This document shows positions 19,650 through 28,825 of a stretch of DNA of 43,113 nucleotides, piece by piece. Origin of the DNA: Myxococcales bacterium (GTDB lineage Bacteria > Lernaellota > Lernaellaia > Lernaellales > Lernaellaceae); assembly GCA_012517325.1 (NCBI GenBank), contig JAAYVF010000094.1:1-43113 (forward strand). The letters run 5' to 3'. How positions within the stretch are numbered: position 1 is the stretch's first letter; every line of letters begins with the position of its first letter. A program made the position numbers and the translations under genes. Below the pieces are notes generated by a model that searched no databases, had not been told where the DNA came from, and was given only the letters and a program-made list of their open reading frames with translations.

Positions 19650-20081
19650 TCAGTTCTCGCCGGATCTGGTATCTTGGTCCGCGGTGGCGTGCGCCTCGTA
19701 GGCAATGACCTGGGCCAGCCCCCGCGCGGCCTGAGCGTTGCGCGGATTGATTTGCAGCGCCTGCGCGAACAACTCGCGCGCCTCCCGCCAGCGCCCTGTC
19801 GGCCCCGCCTCGTCGGAAACCAACACTTCCGCCAGCGCCGCCATCACCGCGTCGTTGCGCGGATCGGCGTCCAGGGCGTCGCGGAGCAGCGACTCCGCCC
19901 GGCGGTAACCGTCCGACCGGCCCTCGCTTTTAGCCGTATCGATCAACTTCGCCGCCTCTTGAATCACGCCGAGCTTAGGGCTGGCGGCCGGGCCCGCTTC
20001 CTCCGTCGCTTTCTTATCCGAGGCACAACCGGCCAATAGTAAAAAAAGTAAGACAATCGAGATGGTAATCCACTGTCTCAT
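19650..20081 (-). CDS. small lipoprotein with TPR-like repeats
   Basis: A 143-residue protein with a lipoprotein signal: hydrophobic segment then LLLAGC, so lipidation at Cys is expected. The mature part contains two tetratricopeptide-like helical pairs: one around YRRAESLLRDALDADPRNDAVMAALAEVLV and one around WREARELFAQALQINPRNAQAARGLAQV. TPR proteins usually hold partner proteins; the partner is unknown. The start at 20081 has GGGGAGGA upstream; the longer frame to 20171 is not favoured. The gene converges on the selenoprotein gene 12 bp away, with no terminator seen between them. Confidence 0.7.
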   Translation of the reverse strand: MRQWITISIVLLFLLLAGCASDKKATEEAGPAASPKLGVIQEAAKLIDTAKSEGRSDGYRRAESLLRDALDADPRNDAVMAALAEVLVSDEAGPTGRWREARELFAQALQINPRNAQAARGLAQVIAYEAHATADQDTRSGEN

Positions 20082-20217
20082 CGGAATGGTCCTCCCCTCT
20101 GGCCCGCCGATTGTATCACGCCGCTTCCTTGCCGCTTCAAGTGGCCTTTTCTTCTTGTGGGCGATCGGCAAACCGGGTAAGAAAGCCTAGGCGGTAGCCA
20201 GCAACAGGAGTCCGGGC

Positions 20218-21321
20218 GTGTGCGAAAAATGGTCTGACCAAACCGGCGACGATCGGGGTATGACGTCTGGCGTCGCGCCCGATCGCCGGGCCGGCGAACG
20301 CTCCGTTCGTTTGTGTTCCGAGAGCGCCGCTCTGCTCGACTGGCTGCTGCGCGAACCGATCCGCTACCCGGACGGCCGCCTGGCCGCCTGGCTGGATGAT
20401 CAGCGGCCCGTCTTTCCTTATGAGGAATCGACCGGCTATCTGATTTCGCTCCTGGCCTGGCTCTACCGGCAAACCGGCGAGCCGCGTTTCTGTCGCGAGG
20501 CCTGGCGGTCGGCGACGGCGCTGGCGCGGGCGCTGGGCGACCGGCCCGGCTGCGGGCGCGACGGCCGGATTTATCTCTTCGACACCGCCGTATGTCTGCG
20601 CGCGCTGGGCTCGGTGCTCGCGTTGCCACCCGAAACCGGCGATGTCGCGGAACGCGCCGCTTTATCGGCTTTGGCGACGCGGCTGGCCCGGACCGTTTTG
20701 TCGCTGTTTCGGCGACGCCGGGCCGTTCTCGACGACGAAGCGCCGGCCGGCTCGCCGCGCTGGTCCGAAGCCTTCACCTTCCACTTGTTGAAGGCGCTGC
20801 CTTTTTCTCTTCCCTGGCTGTCGGAGTTACGCGAATTGCTGGATTGGCGGGCGCTGGCCGACGAATGGATCGGCGCGCATTACCGCGACGGCCTTTTCGT
20901 CCTGCCCGGGCCGTCCGATCGCGTCTACCTGCACGCCCATTGTTATGCGGCGGAAGGTTTGCTGGGTCTGGCGGATTCGGGGTATCGGCCGGCCGAAATC
21001 CTGCCGCCCGCGATCGGCGACCGGCTGGCCGGGCTGCAAATGCCGTCCGGCGCCCTGCCCCGGTGGCATCCGGAAAACGGCGAGCGGGAAGCGGCGGGCG
21101 ACGCGACCGCGCAGGCGGTCCGGCTCTGGCAATGCCTGGACGCGGCGGCTTACGCCGGTCCGATCGCGCGCGGCCTGGCGTATCTGCGCGCCTCGATCGC
21201 GCCCGCCGGCGGGGTCTATTATTCGTCGCACCTGCGGCACCCCAATTCGTGGGCCACGATTTTCGCCCGGCAAGCGTTGCAGTGGGGCGACGGCCCCGGG
21301 GAAAAGCAGCAGTTGATTTGA
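20218..21321 (+). CDS. uncharacterised protein, probably alpha-helical toroid fold
   Basis: A 367-residue protein that I do not recognise by family. It is rich in Trp, Arg and Ala and shows regularly spaced helices, with repeated motifs such as RYPDGRLAAWLDD, YEESTGYLISLLAWLYR, YRDGLFVLPG and MPSGALPRWHPENGERE. This pattern recalls the (alpha/alpha)6 barrels of six-hairpin glycosidases and terpene-cyclase-like toroids, but no catalytic pair can be pointed out. The start is GTG at 20218, with an alternative ATG at 20260 preceded by GGGG. It has no signal peptide, so it is probably cytoplasmic. A candidate promoter for the next gene lies just after its stop. Confidence 0.6.
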   Translation: MCEKWSDQTGDDRGMTSGVAPDRRAGERSVRLCSESAALLDWLLREPIRYPDGRLAAWLDDQRPVFPYEESTGYLISLLAWLYRQTGEPRFCREAWRSATALARALGDRPGCGRDGRIYLFDTAVCLRALGSVLALPPETGDVAERAALSALATRLARTVLSLFRRRRAVLDDEAPAGSPRWSEAFTFHLLKALPFSLPWLSELRELLDWRALADEWIGAHYRDGLFVLPGPSDRVYLHAHCYAAEGLLGLADSGYRPAEILPPAIGDRLAGLQMPSGALPRWHPENGEREAAGDATAQAVRLWQCLDAAAYAGPIARGLAYLRASIAPAGGVYYSSHLRHPNSWATIFARQALQWGDGPGEKQQLI

Positions 21322-21351
21322 TGACGCGCCGCCCGTCCGGGGTTCGCTTAA

Positions 21352-21380
21352 TTGACTTTCCCGGGACACGGTGTTAATAA
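21352..21380 (+). promoter_or_regulatory. candidate sigma-70 promoter for the SHMT-GcvT fusion gene
   Basis: TTGACT (21352-21357) is followed after 17 bp by TAATAA (21375-21380). The -35 is near-consensus and the -10 is weak. It lies 59 bp ahead of the 21439 start. The 117-bp gap is too short for a full glycine riboswitch and I see none. Confidence 0.4.
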
Positions 21381-21438
21381 AAGCAAGCCCTTAAAATGAG
21401 GTGTTTATCGCCTCGCGCCAACGAATAGAGGTAATGCC

Positions 21439-24400
21439 ATGCCGAAAGACTTGACGAACCAATTCCTTTTCGAAACCGACCTGACCAAAATCGACCCCCT
21501 CTTCGCGGAATTGATCGATCGGGAAGACGAACGGCAAGCGCGTCAAATCGTGCTGATCCCCTCCGAAAGCATCTGCTCCTGGCCGGTCCGCCGGGTCCTG
21601 GACAGCTCCTTTTCCAACCTGTACGCCGAAGGCTATCCGGCCGCCGACAACACCCTGATGTCCACGGCCGACCTCGGCGACCTGCCGATGCGCCTGGCCC
21701 ATTACCGGCGCTACGGCGACCGCCGTTTCTACAAGGGCAACGCCTACGTCAACCCGGTGGAAGCGCTTTGCCGGCGGCGGGCGGCGGAATGTTTCGCCAC
21801 CGCCAAGACGCCGTTCGGCTCGATCTTCGCCAACGTGCAGCCCCTGTCGGGGGCGGCGGCCAACCTGGCGGTTTACGAAGCCTTCGTGCCCCTGGGCGGT
21901 ACCGTGATGGGCCTGAGCTTGATGGAAGGCGGCCACCTCACCCACGGCAGCAAGTTCAACATGACCGGCAAGCGGTACAACATCGTTTCCTATCACGTCG
22001 ATCCGCAGACCGAGCTGCTCGACTACGACGCCATCCTGGCGCTGGCCAAGGAAGCCAAGCCCAAGATGATCATCACCGGTTACACGTCCTATCCGTGGGC
22101 GCCGGACTTCGCCAAATTCCGGCAAATCGCCGACGAGGTGGGCGCGATTCTGATGGCCGACATCGCGCACCCGGTGGGCCTGGCGATCGCCGGCGCGTAT
22201 CCGAACCCCATCGACCACTGCGACGTGGTGACCTTCACCACCCACAAGACGCTGATGGGGCCGCGTGGCGCGGTCATCCTGACCAAAACCGAGGAACACG
22301 CGCGCAAGATCGACGCGGCCGTGTTCCCCGGCGAACAGGGCGGCCCGCACATGAACACCATCGCCGCCCTCGCCGTCGCGTTCCACCTGGCGCAATCCGA
22401 CGGCTTTAAAAAACTGCAAGGCAAGATCGTCGAAAACGCCGGGCACCTGGCCGACGAGTTCAAAAAGCTCGGCCTTCGCCTGGCTTACGGCGGCACCGAC
22501 ACCCACAAGCTGCTGATCGACCTGAAGTCCCTCGGCAAGAAAAACGGCGTCGTCCTCTACGGCGAACCGGCGGCCCACATCCTGGAACTGGCCGGCATCG
22601 TCCTGAACAAAAACACCATCCCCGGCGACGCCGAAACGGCCTTCGGCACCGGCCTGCGCATGGGCACCCCGTGGCTGACCCAGCGCGGCGCCGGCGAAGC
22701 CGAGGTGCGGCAGGTCGCCCGCTTCATCCACCGCATCCTGACGGCCTGCGAACCCTTCCTCTACAAAGGCCTGACCCGGCCGCTGCCGCGCGGCAAGGTC
22801 GATCCGCGCGTCCTGCGCGAGGTCAGCGAGGAAGTGGACGCCTTCTGCGCCAAGCTGGCGGTGCGCCCGCCGCGCGTTTCCGGCTATCCGCACTTCCCGT
22901 ACCTCGATCCGGCCAAGGGCGGCCGGTTGATCAAAATCACCGGCCCGCACGCCGAGGCGTTTCTCGCCGATACGATCGCCGGCGATCTGTCGACCTTGAA
23001 AAACGGCGGCGTCATGACCGCGTTCGTGCTCGACGGCGACGGCCGGGTGATCGACGAGGTGTCGTTGGCCCGGTTGCCGCGGGCAAACGACGCGCGCCGC
23101 GACGGCTTCGTGCTCAAGGCCAATCCGCAAAACATCCGGTCGCTGCTGGTGTGGCTGCGCGGCCTGTCCGACGGCTTCACGCTCTTCGAACCCGGCGATG
23201 TCACGGCGAAAATCGAAGGGCCGGCCGTCATCGAGCAACTCGAGGAAGACTGCGAGTTCGTCAAAACCTGGACGGCGAAACTGCCCGACACCGACCCGCA
23301 AATGGCCGGCCGGAGCGGCGCCGAACTGCTGGCGCGGATTCCGGTCAAGCGGCCTTATTTCATCGGCCAACACGCGCTGGCCAAGGCGGCCCCCAAGCCC
23401 GACCTGCCCGCATTCGCCTGGCAAGAGCCCGCGGAAGCGCTCAAACGCACCAGCCTCTATGAGGAACACAAAAAGCTCGGCGGTAAACTGGTGCCCTTCG
23501 CCGGCCACGAAATGCCGGTGCGCTATGTCTCGACCATCGAGGAGCACAACGCGGTCCGCAAGGCCGCCGGCCTGTTCGACGTGTCGCACATGGGCGTCTT
23601 CGAGGTCAGCGGTCCGCGCGCCCTGGCTTTCCTCGATCTGGTCTGCTCGAACTACATCGGCGCGATGGCGGTCGGCGATTCGCTTTATAACTACCTCTTC
23701 GATCACGACGCCAACCTGCTCGACGATCTGCTGGTGTACCGCCTCGAGGAAGAGCGCTTCTTCATGGTGGTCAACGCCGCCAACGAAGCGAAGGACTGGG
23801 CGTGGCTGACCGCGGTCAACGAGGGCCGGGTGCTGCTCGACGCCGAAACCCCGCAGCGGGCGATGGAAGCGCCGGCGGTGCTGCGCAACCTTAAAGAAGC
23901 GCAGTGGGGCGCGGAACGGCGGGTCGATCTGGCGCTGCAAGGGCCGAAATCGAAGGAAATCCTGCTCCGGTTGGTCGATGTGCACCAGAAGGAAGTGCTG
24001 CGCAAGCTGGGCCGCACCAAGTGCGGCTACTTCAAGCTGGCGGGCTTCGACACCGTGGCCTCGCGCACCGGTTACACCGGCGAAGCGATCGGCTTCGAGA
24101 TTTTCGTCCATCCCGATCAGGCGACTGCGTTGTGGAACGCCATCCTCGAGGCGGGGAAGGAATTCGGCGCGCTGCCGATCGGCCTGGGCGCCCGCGATTC
24201 GCTGCGCATCGAGGCCGGGTTGCCGCTCTACGGCCACGAACTGGCGGGCCATTACGACATCACGCCCGACGAGGCGGGCTTCGCCGGCTACGTCAAGCTG
24301 CACAAACCGTTCTTCATCGGCAAACGGCCCTACATGAAAAAGGTGGCTGGCCGCGAGATGAAGATCGTGCGCTTTGCCGTGCCCGCCAAGGGCAGCAAGC

Positions 24401-24657
24401 CCGTCAAGCTGGGCGATCCGATCATCGACGACAAGGGCGCCTGCCTGGGTTACGTGACCAGTTGCGCCACCGACACCGAGGGCTTGCTCGTCGGCCAGGC
24501 TTACGTGCAGCAAAAGAAAGCGGCGCTCGGCCCGATCCTGATCCTGCCCCTGCCCGCCGGCGGCAAAAAATCCCCGGGGGCGGAAGACCTCAAACCGGGC
24601 AGCCGCCTGCCGATGCCCGTCGAGGCGCAGATCATCAAGCGGTTCCCGAAGCGGTAG
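21439..24657 (+). CDS. serine hydroxymethyltransferase fused to glycine cleavage T protein
   Basis: A 1,072-residue bifunctional protein. Residues ~1-465 are a full GlyA: it retains the PLP-binding lysine, Lys270, in TTHKTLMGPRG, the MSTADLGDLP block in place of the usual GlyA signature, and the FPGEQGGPHM loop. Residues ~470-655 are a shorter GcvT-like segment with a degenerate active-site strand (VIDEVSLARL). Residues ~671-1072 are a complete aminomethyltransferase, with DDLLVYRL containing the catalytic Asp and a GARDSLRIEAGLPLYGHEL folate-site block. Together these would transfer one-carbon units between serine, glycine and tetrahydrofolate. The start ATG at 21439 follows AGAGGTA. The gene is isolated between a weak promoter and a terminator, so P, H and L proteins must lie elsewhere. 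The domain joining is unusual. Confidence 0.92.
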   Translation: MPKDLTNQFLFETDLTKIDPLFAELIDREDERQARQIVLIPSESICSWPVRRVLDSSFSNLYAEGYPAADNTLMSTADLGDLPMRLAHYRRYGDRRFYKGNAYVNPVEALCRRRAAECFATAKTPFGSIFANVQPLSGAAANLAVYEAFVPLGGTVMGLSLMEGGHLTHGSKFNMTGKRYNIVSYHVDPQTELLDYDAILALAKEAKPKMIITGYTSYPWAPDFAKFRQIADEVGAILMADIAHPVGLAIAGAYPNPIDHCDVVTFTTHKTLMGPRGAVILTKTEEHARKIDAAVFPGEQGGPHMNTIAALAVAFHLAQSDGFKKLQGKIVENAGHLADEFKKLGLRLAYGGTDTHKLLIDLKSLGKKNGVVLYGEPAAHILELAGIVLNKNTIPGDAETAFGTGLRMGTPWLTQRGAGEAEVRQVARFIHRILTACEPFLYKGLTRPLPRGKVDPRVLREVSEEVDAFCAKLAVRPPRVSGYPHFPYLDPAKGGRLIKITGPHAEAFLADTIAGDLSTLKNGGVMTAFVLDGDGRVIDEVSLARLPRANDARRDGFVLKANPQNIRSLLVWLRGLSDGFTLFEPGDVTAKIEGPAVIEQLEEDCEFVKTWTAKLPDTDPQMAGRSGAELLARIPVKRPYFIGQHALAKAAPKPDLPAFAWQEPAEALKRTSLYEEHKKLGGKLVPFAGHEMPVRYVSTIEEHNAVRKAAGLFDVSHMGVFEVSGPRALAFLDLVCSNYIGAMAVGDSLYNYLFDHDANLLDDLLVYRLEEERFFMVVNAANEAKDWAWLTAVNEGRVLLDAETPQRAMEAPAVLRNLKEAQWGAERRVDLALQGPKSKEILLRLVDVHQKEVLRKLGRTKCGYFKLAGFDTVASRTGYTGEAIGFEIFVHPDQATALWNAILEAGKEFGALPIGLGARDSLRIEAGLPLYGHELAGHYDITPDEAGFAGYVKLHKPFFIGKRPYMKKVAGREMKIVRFAVPAKGSKPVKLGDPIIDDKGACLGYVTSCATDTEGLLVGQAYVQQKKAALGPILILPLPAGGKKSPGAEDLKPGSRLPMPVEAQIIKRFPKR

Positions 24658-24709
24658 GGGAAACCTTTCATTCTGAGGCTCTTGGCCGAAGAATCGACTG
24701 ACCCACATG

Positions 24710-24741
24710 AAAAAAGCGGGCTCTACGGAGTCCGCTTTTTT
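24710..24741 (+). terminator. Rho-independent terminator after the SHMT-GcvT gene
   Basis: Stem GCGGGCTC (24716-24723) pairs with GAGTCCGC (24728-24735) with one G-U, loop TACG, flanked by A and T runs so it can act in both directions. It sits 53 bp after the stop codon. Confidence 0.9.
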
Positions 24742-25026
24742 CTTTGCAATAGTTGATTATTGCGGCATCCGGCGCATAACCACACTCGAACGGTGATTTG
24801 TTGGCAAATGGTAAAAATTGGTGACATTCTCATTAATACCTATTACGGCGCCATCTGGCGCCTGCCACAGGCTTTTCAACGGGTAACCGCTTTGTTCGTC
24901 GTGCCACTGAACCCTGTCGTAATGCATCATCGGAGGAATCATTTTATCCTAATGATTATAGCACTTATTAACGATTTCTTGGCTGAGCGGTATTAATTTC
25001 ATTTTTCCTGTGTTAAAACTTTTTTC
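24742..25026. other. AT-rich intergenic spacer at the island edge
   Basis: From here the base composition becomes clearly AT-richer. A small inverted repeat, GCAATA/TATTGC (24746-24751 and 24758-24763), is present, and a GGCGCC-ATCT-GGCGCC palindrome lies near 24845-24860. A 61-codon minus-strand frame at 24757-24942 has no ribosome-binding site and no recognisable domain, so I do not call it. Otherwise nothing is seen. Confidence 0.5.
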
Positions 25027-25522
25027 ATGGTTCATCTAATCAAGCCAGACTCGCAATATGGGGATCTTGAGGAAGTCACTCGGCTGTATCGACAGGAACG
25101 AGATAGCCGCCTCTCGACTCGCCTTAATATCATTCGCCTGCTCATGCTTGCGAGAAAATGTGGTGGGCGCGGTGCGACCGCGGGACGGGAAACTCGCCTG
25201 CCTGATGATGCCAGCGGTGAATACCGAAACCTTTTAGATTTTTCTGAATCATCTCCAAGACCAAGCTCCTGACGGCCGGATCGTATTGGTCCTGGACAAC
25301 GCGTCATGGCATAAAGCGAAACGTTTGAACTGGGGCCGAATCTAGCCGCTCTACCTACCGCCTTACTCGTCGGACCTCAACTGTATCGAACGCCTTTGGC
25401 TGGACATCAAAAACCAATATTTCACCTACTTCGTTACCAAGTTGCACGAAGAACTCAAACGTCATCTGGAAACCGCCCTCAAGTTCTATCGCCTGCATCC
25501 GGAGGTTTGCTGGCAGATTTGA
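25027..25522 (+). pseudogene. decayed IS630-family transposase
   Basis: The 5' part (25027-25180 or so) encodes an N-terminal helix-turn-helix-like segment (DLEEVTRLYRQERD). The 3' part, in another frame, encodes the second and third DDE blocks of IS630 transposases: VLDNASWHKAKR and LPPYSSDLNCIERLW, ending about 40 residues later at the TGA at 25520. An in-frame TAG at 25343 and a missing centre, with loss of the first Asp, show that it is dead. Both frames are out of register by a deletion. It supports past mobile-element activity at the island. Confidence 0.8.
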
Positions 25523-25569
25523 GGAGCAAAGAAATGACTAATAAGTGCTATAATATGTCATCATATTCC

Positions 25570-25583
25570 AATAGCATGCTATT
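25570..25583. repeat. 14-bp palindrome between transposase remnant and nuclease gene
   Basis: AATAGCATGCTATT is a perfect palindrome, next to AATATG/CATATT arms at 25552-25567. It lies just after the nuclease gene stop on the opposite strand. Role unknown; possibly a weak transcription stop or an element end. Confidence 0.3.
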
Positions 25584-25620
25584 TTTAATAGCCATTGTAT
25601 TTTTCTCGCCAATTATGCCG

Positions 25621-28065
25621 TTATTTGCTTTTAACCTTGTCGATACAGCACTTCTTAAACTTTTTTCCGCTTCCACATGGGCACGGATCATTTCTGCCGA
25701 TTTTTTGGGCTGAGATTTTCTGGAAGGCAATTTTTCTACCTTTGAGATTCCTAGTCTCCTTCTCTAACTCCTCGTCAAAAATCCATTTGCCCTCAAACAT
25801 TTCAAAGTCAAGAACTCTTGAGTTCTCACCACGCCATTTGAGCGGAATAACAGCCCATTCCTCCGCCCTTGTCTCATACATTTTTATACGACAATACGCC
25901 TCCAATCTCTTTAGTATTTCAGAATTGATCTCGGCGGTCGTACATATGGTCAGTCCCCAATTTGCCTTGCGAAACTCCATTGAAAAATCATGGTCTCGCC
26001 CATCTCGCAAATGCATCTGTTTTGTTTGTTGAATGTACTGAAGAACCTGCTGCTGTGCATCGACGCTAAGATCAAGCAACCTTGTTGTAAGTTTGGAGAA
26101 CCCCAGTTTATTAGTATTTTCAATTTCTTGAATCAGAGATTTGAACGGTTGAGGTATTTTCTGCTTTGGTTTTTCTCCACTGGAAACCCGGCCAGCAAGG
26201 AGATCATAGTATCTGTCCAACTGTTCCGTATATCCAACCAACGCAATATTGTCGTATTCTTTGGGAAGCTCATCGGGGAAAAATTCTTGGTTTAAGTAAT
26301 ACATAAAGATATCCAACTCGTCTTCTGCCTGAAACTGTGGATAATCATTTAATCGAATTCTCTTTTTCAAATAGTGTAAATACTGAGAAGGAAACTCGCA
26401 TAACTCGGAAATGATGCGCAAATCATTAATGAATATTGAATAAGGCCATTCTTTTCCCTCAAGCAAACCTAGCCGCTTTATAGAATTCAACTGTGTTGCA
26501 TATGGCCCCAGGTATTGCAGCGTGACGTTTATTAAGAATACGTTTTTATATTGTTGCTTGTCAGTTAACCTTAGAACTTGTTGGCCCTTCTCATCTTCGA
26601 AAATCGGGGTTTCACTATTTTCAATGAAATTTTTTGTCCGTAGGGCTTGCGTGTAAGCTTCGTCAACAATAGAAGAAAGGTCCCTGCGGATTCTCTCAAG
26701 ACTTCCCCGTTTTGCCGAAAGAGAAATCTCTCCAGATTTTGCTTCAAGGATAAAGATATTTTCATCAAACAAAATGATGCCATCTGTTTCAGCCCGGACC
26801 GGAATTCCCTTTTCCTCAACCCTATAGAAGAGACCTTTGTAGACTTGCGCTGTCGGGAAGATGTTTTTTATATACTGAATTGCCTTATTTTCCAAATACT
26901 TGCCGCGTTTTTCCAAGTATATTTCCGCATAATACCTGGAATCAGCATCTCGAATTAGTCTTTCAAATATTGTCATCAAACTTCGAAATGGAACCTGAGG
27001 AGAAAAACAATAATATTTTTCTCCCCAACGCAAGACCGGAAATTCAAAGATTATTGAGTCATTCGTTGGCCAACCGGGGCTTTTATTAAAATCCACAAAC
27101 TTATAGTTGTCACCGGGGACGGCGCATATCAGGTCCAGAGCCTCTTTCTTGACCGAATTATTTGGAATAATTTCAAATGGGTTTTTACTTATGTCTCTAA
27201 AAGCAACGGCAACCCTCTCCTCCAATTCCGAACTTCCTGGTTCTTTTCTAAACATCTCCATGGCCTGTGCTTCGGATTCGAAAGCCTTCTTTCCTTTTTT
27301 TGCCACATATATTTGAAATTTATTATAGTGCTCTATGAGCGCTTTTCCCCGTTTCCGTCCGTTGTTGATATTGTCTATAACTTGGTCTTCTAATTCTTGA
27401 ATAGCGCTAATAAAGGTTCTCGCCGAAAATCCATAATGTTTTTCAAAAAAGTTGTCATGCTCTGAAAATATCTCCAAAACCATTTCAACGTGGTGTTCAG
27501 GATAGGAATCACCACGAATGTGCAGAAAGCGCACAATGGAGTGAAAGCGAAGACGGTCGTCCTCCCAATTTCTCTTATGCTCAACAGTTTCTGTACCAAA
27601 ATACCAGGCAACTTCTTGATAGATCTTTTCAATTAGCTCGCTAAATCTCTTGATCGCCTCCTTTGAGGCGTGTTCATATTTCGATTTTCTCGATTTTCCT
27701 AAGACCAAGCTCAGTGCATATTCCGCATAAGATTCCTTCCCCTGATGTGTGATCTCCGTATACTCTTCGGGATCACCAAAACAATTTGTCATTGAGACTA
27801 TAGCCAAGAGTTCTAACGGATCATACTTGTCAATTATTTCCAATAGTTCAGCAATATTATTATTGATATTACCTTTAAGTCGAGGACGCGACTCCCGCAT
27901 TTTCTTTAAATGTGACTCGAACTCAGCTTCTCCCAAATCCGATCCCATCCTTAGCACTCGTCCGTTTCGTTCGAGTGTTATTGGGCCATATTTGTGCACT
28001 TCATGGTCGCCAACCCTAATTTTCATATGTTTATTTTTACGTTTTCGTTTATTTATTTTGCTCAA
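25621..28065 (-). CDS. large PD-(D/E)xK nuclease-like protein with C-terminal SEC-C motif
   Basis: An 814-residue protein, markedly AT-rich compared with the genome. The core around residues 390-445 has ENKAIQYIKNIFP, then DGIILFDENIFILEAKSG; the E, D and ExK spacing matches restriction-endonuclease-like nucleases. The last ~25 residues carry DPCPCGSGKKFKKCC, the SEC-C zinc-binding motif. The remaining ~370 N-terminal residues and the 445-790 region are helical and unrecognised. I choose a TTG start at 28065, because GGAAGGAG (28073-28080) lies seven bases before it, whereas the ATG at 28026 and the frame start at 28095 lack a site. It follows the Orc1/Cdc6-like fragment by 52 bp on the same strand. 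A DNA-directed defence role is an inference from this combination. Confidence 0.7.
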   Translation of the reverse strand: MSKINKRKRKNKHMKIRVGDHEVHKYGPITLERNGRVLRMGSDLGEAEFESHLKKMRESRPRLKGNINNNIAELLEIIDKYDPLELLAIVSMTNCFGDPEEYTEITHQGKESYAEYALSLVLGKSRKSKYEHASKEAIKRFSELIEKIYQEVAWYFGTETVEHKRNWEDDRLRFHSIVRFLHIRGDSYPEHHVEMVLEIFSEHDNFFEKHYGFSARTFISAIQELEDQVIDNINNGRKRGKALIEHYNKFQIYVAKKGKKAFESEAQAMEMFRKEPGSSELEERVAVAFRDISKNPFEIIPNNSVKKEALDLICAVPGDNYKFVDFNKSPGWPTNDSIIFEFPVLRWGEKYYCFSPQVPFRSLMTIFERLIRDADSRYYAEIYLEKRGKYLENKAIQYIKNIFPTAQVYKGLFYRVEEKGIPVRAETDGIILFDENIFILEAKSGEISLSAKRGSLERIRRDLSSIVDEAYTQALRTKNFIENSETPIFEDEKGQQVLRLTDKQQYKNVFLINVTLQYLGPYATQLNSIKRLGLLEGKEWPYSIFINDLRIISELCEFPSQYLHYLKKRIRLNDYPQFQAEDELDIFMYYLNQEFFPDELPKEYDNIALVGYTEQLDRYYDLLAGRVSSGEKPKQKIPQPFKSLIQEIENTNKLGFSKLTTRLLDLSVDAQQQVLQYIQQTKQMHLRDGRDHDFSMEFRKANWGLTICTTAEINSEILKRLEAYCRIKMYETRAEEWAVIPLKWRGENSRVLDFEMFEGKWIFDEELEKETRNLKGRKIAFQKISAQKIGRNDPCPCGSGKKFKKCCIDKVKSK

Positions 28066-28117
28066 CCTAAAACTCCTTCCGACATATAGTCTCAAGTATG
28101 GATATTCACTCTACAGC

Positions 28118-28825
28118 TCATTCGGCTGGATTGAACTCCATAACTTTGCCTCTGACTCTCGCACGCTTTCCATGAATCAATCGCGCCTGCATGAGTGCAT
28201 TATAGTACGCATAAAATATTCTTCTAGCAATTGGAACCCAGTCTCTCTCAATGCAAGCGTCGCGGTATAAATTATAAAGTTCGCCTGAGAGTAGCTTTTT
28301 ATTCTTCTTGACAATCTCGTAGAGCAATTGGTGATGCTCAGTCATTTTCTTCGATACATAGAGTTGCTTCAGTTCTCGTGTACTGCTGAATCGCTTGTGT
28401 AGGTGTTCGCTTTCCAAGAACCCTTTGAATTCACGTTCCGCGAAATTCGATGCACTACGCAACGTTTGTATCGCGATTCGTGAGTCGCCCTGAGCCATCG
28501 AAGCAATCTGCTCAAGATGAGTCATGCTCCATGTGTCGGGCTTCAATGCGTGGGAAGCACGATTTATCAAGATATGGACAAGTTCATCGTCAAGATATGG
28601 CGGGAATCCGATTATCTGGACGTTCAAGCGCGATCCGACGCAGCTATAAAGGCAATAAAGGTCATAGCGGCTCGTACAGGCGCAGACGATACCCACATTG
28701 CCAAGCGTGGAAAGAGTGTGAAGCGTGTCATTGCGATCTTTTAGAGGCATTTGGTCGATTTCATCCAGAACAATAATGAGCGGCGCTTGCTTTATAAATC
28801 GTCGAAGTTCGCTGAGAGAACTCAA
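28118..28825 (-). pseudogene. 5'-truncated Orc1/Cdc6-like AAA+ ATPase
   Basis: The readable part (about 235 residues) begins near TGLSSLSELRRFIKQ and goes on to a Walker B motif in LIIVLDEIDQM, a sensor-1 region (VGIVCACTSRYDL), the FPPYLDDELVHIL signature of the Orc1/Cdc6 family, a sensor-2 helix (GDSRIAIQTLRSASNFAE) and a C-terminal winged-helix region. The Walker A loop and everything N-terminal to it are missing, because the DNA switches at about 28825 to the neighbouring GC-rich gene. The open frame extends to 28870 only through that gene. No good start codon precedes the Walker B block, so it is probably inactive. Bacterial Orc1-like ATPases do occur on mobile elements. Confidence 0.75.

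Noticed and set aside
21322-21438. glycine riboswitch ahead of the SHMT-GcvT fusion
   Set aside because: The gap is too short and lacks the paired aptamer features.
21391-24708. 1,105-codon minus-strand frame opposite the SHMT-GcvT gene
   Set aside because: Antisense shadow with compositionally biased residues and no recognisable motif.
24757-24942. 61-codon minus-strand frame
   Set aside because: No ribosome-binding site, no domain, and it lies at the edge of a decayed mobile region.
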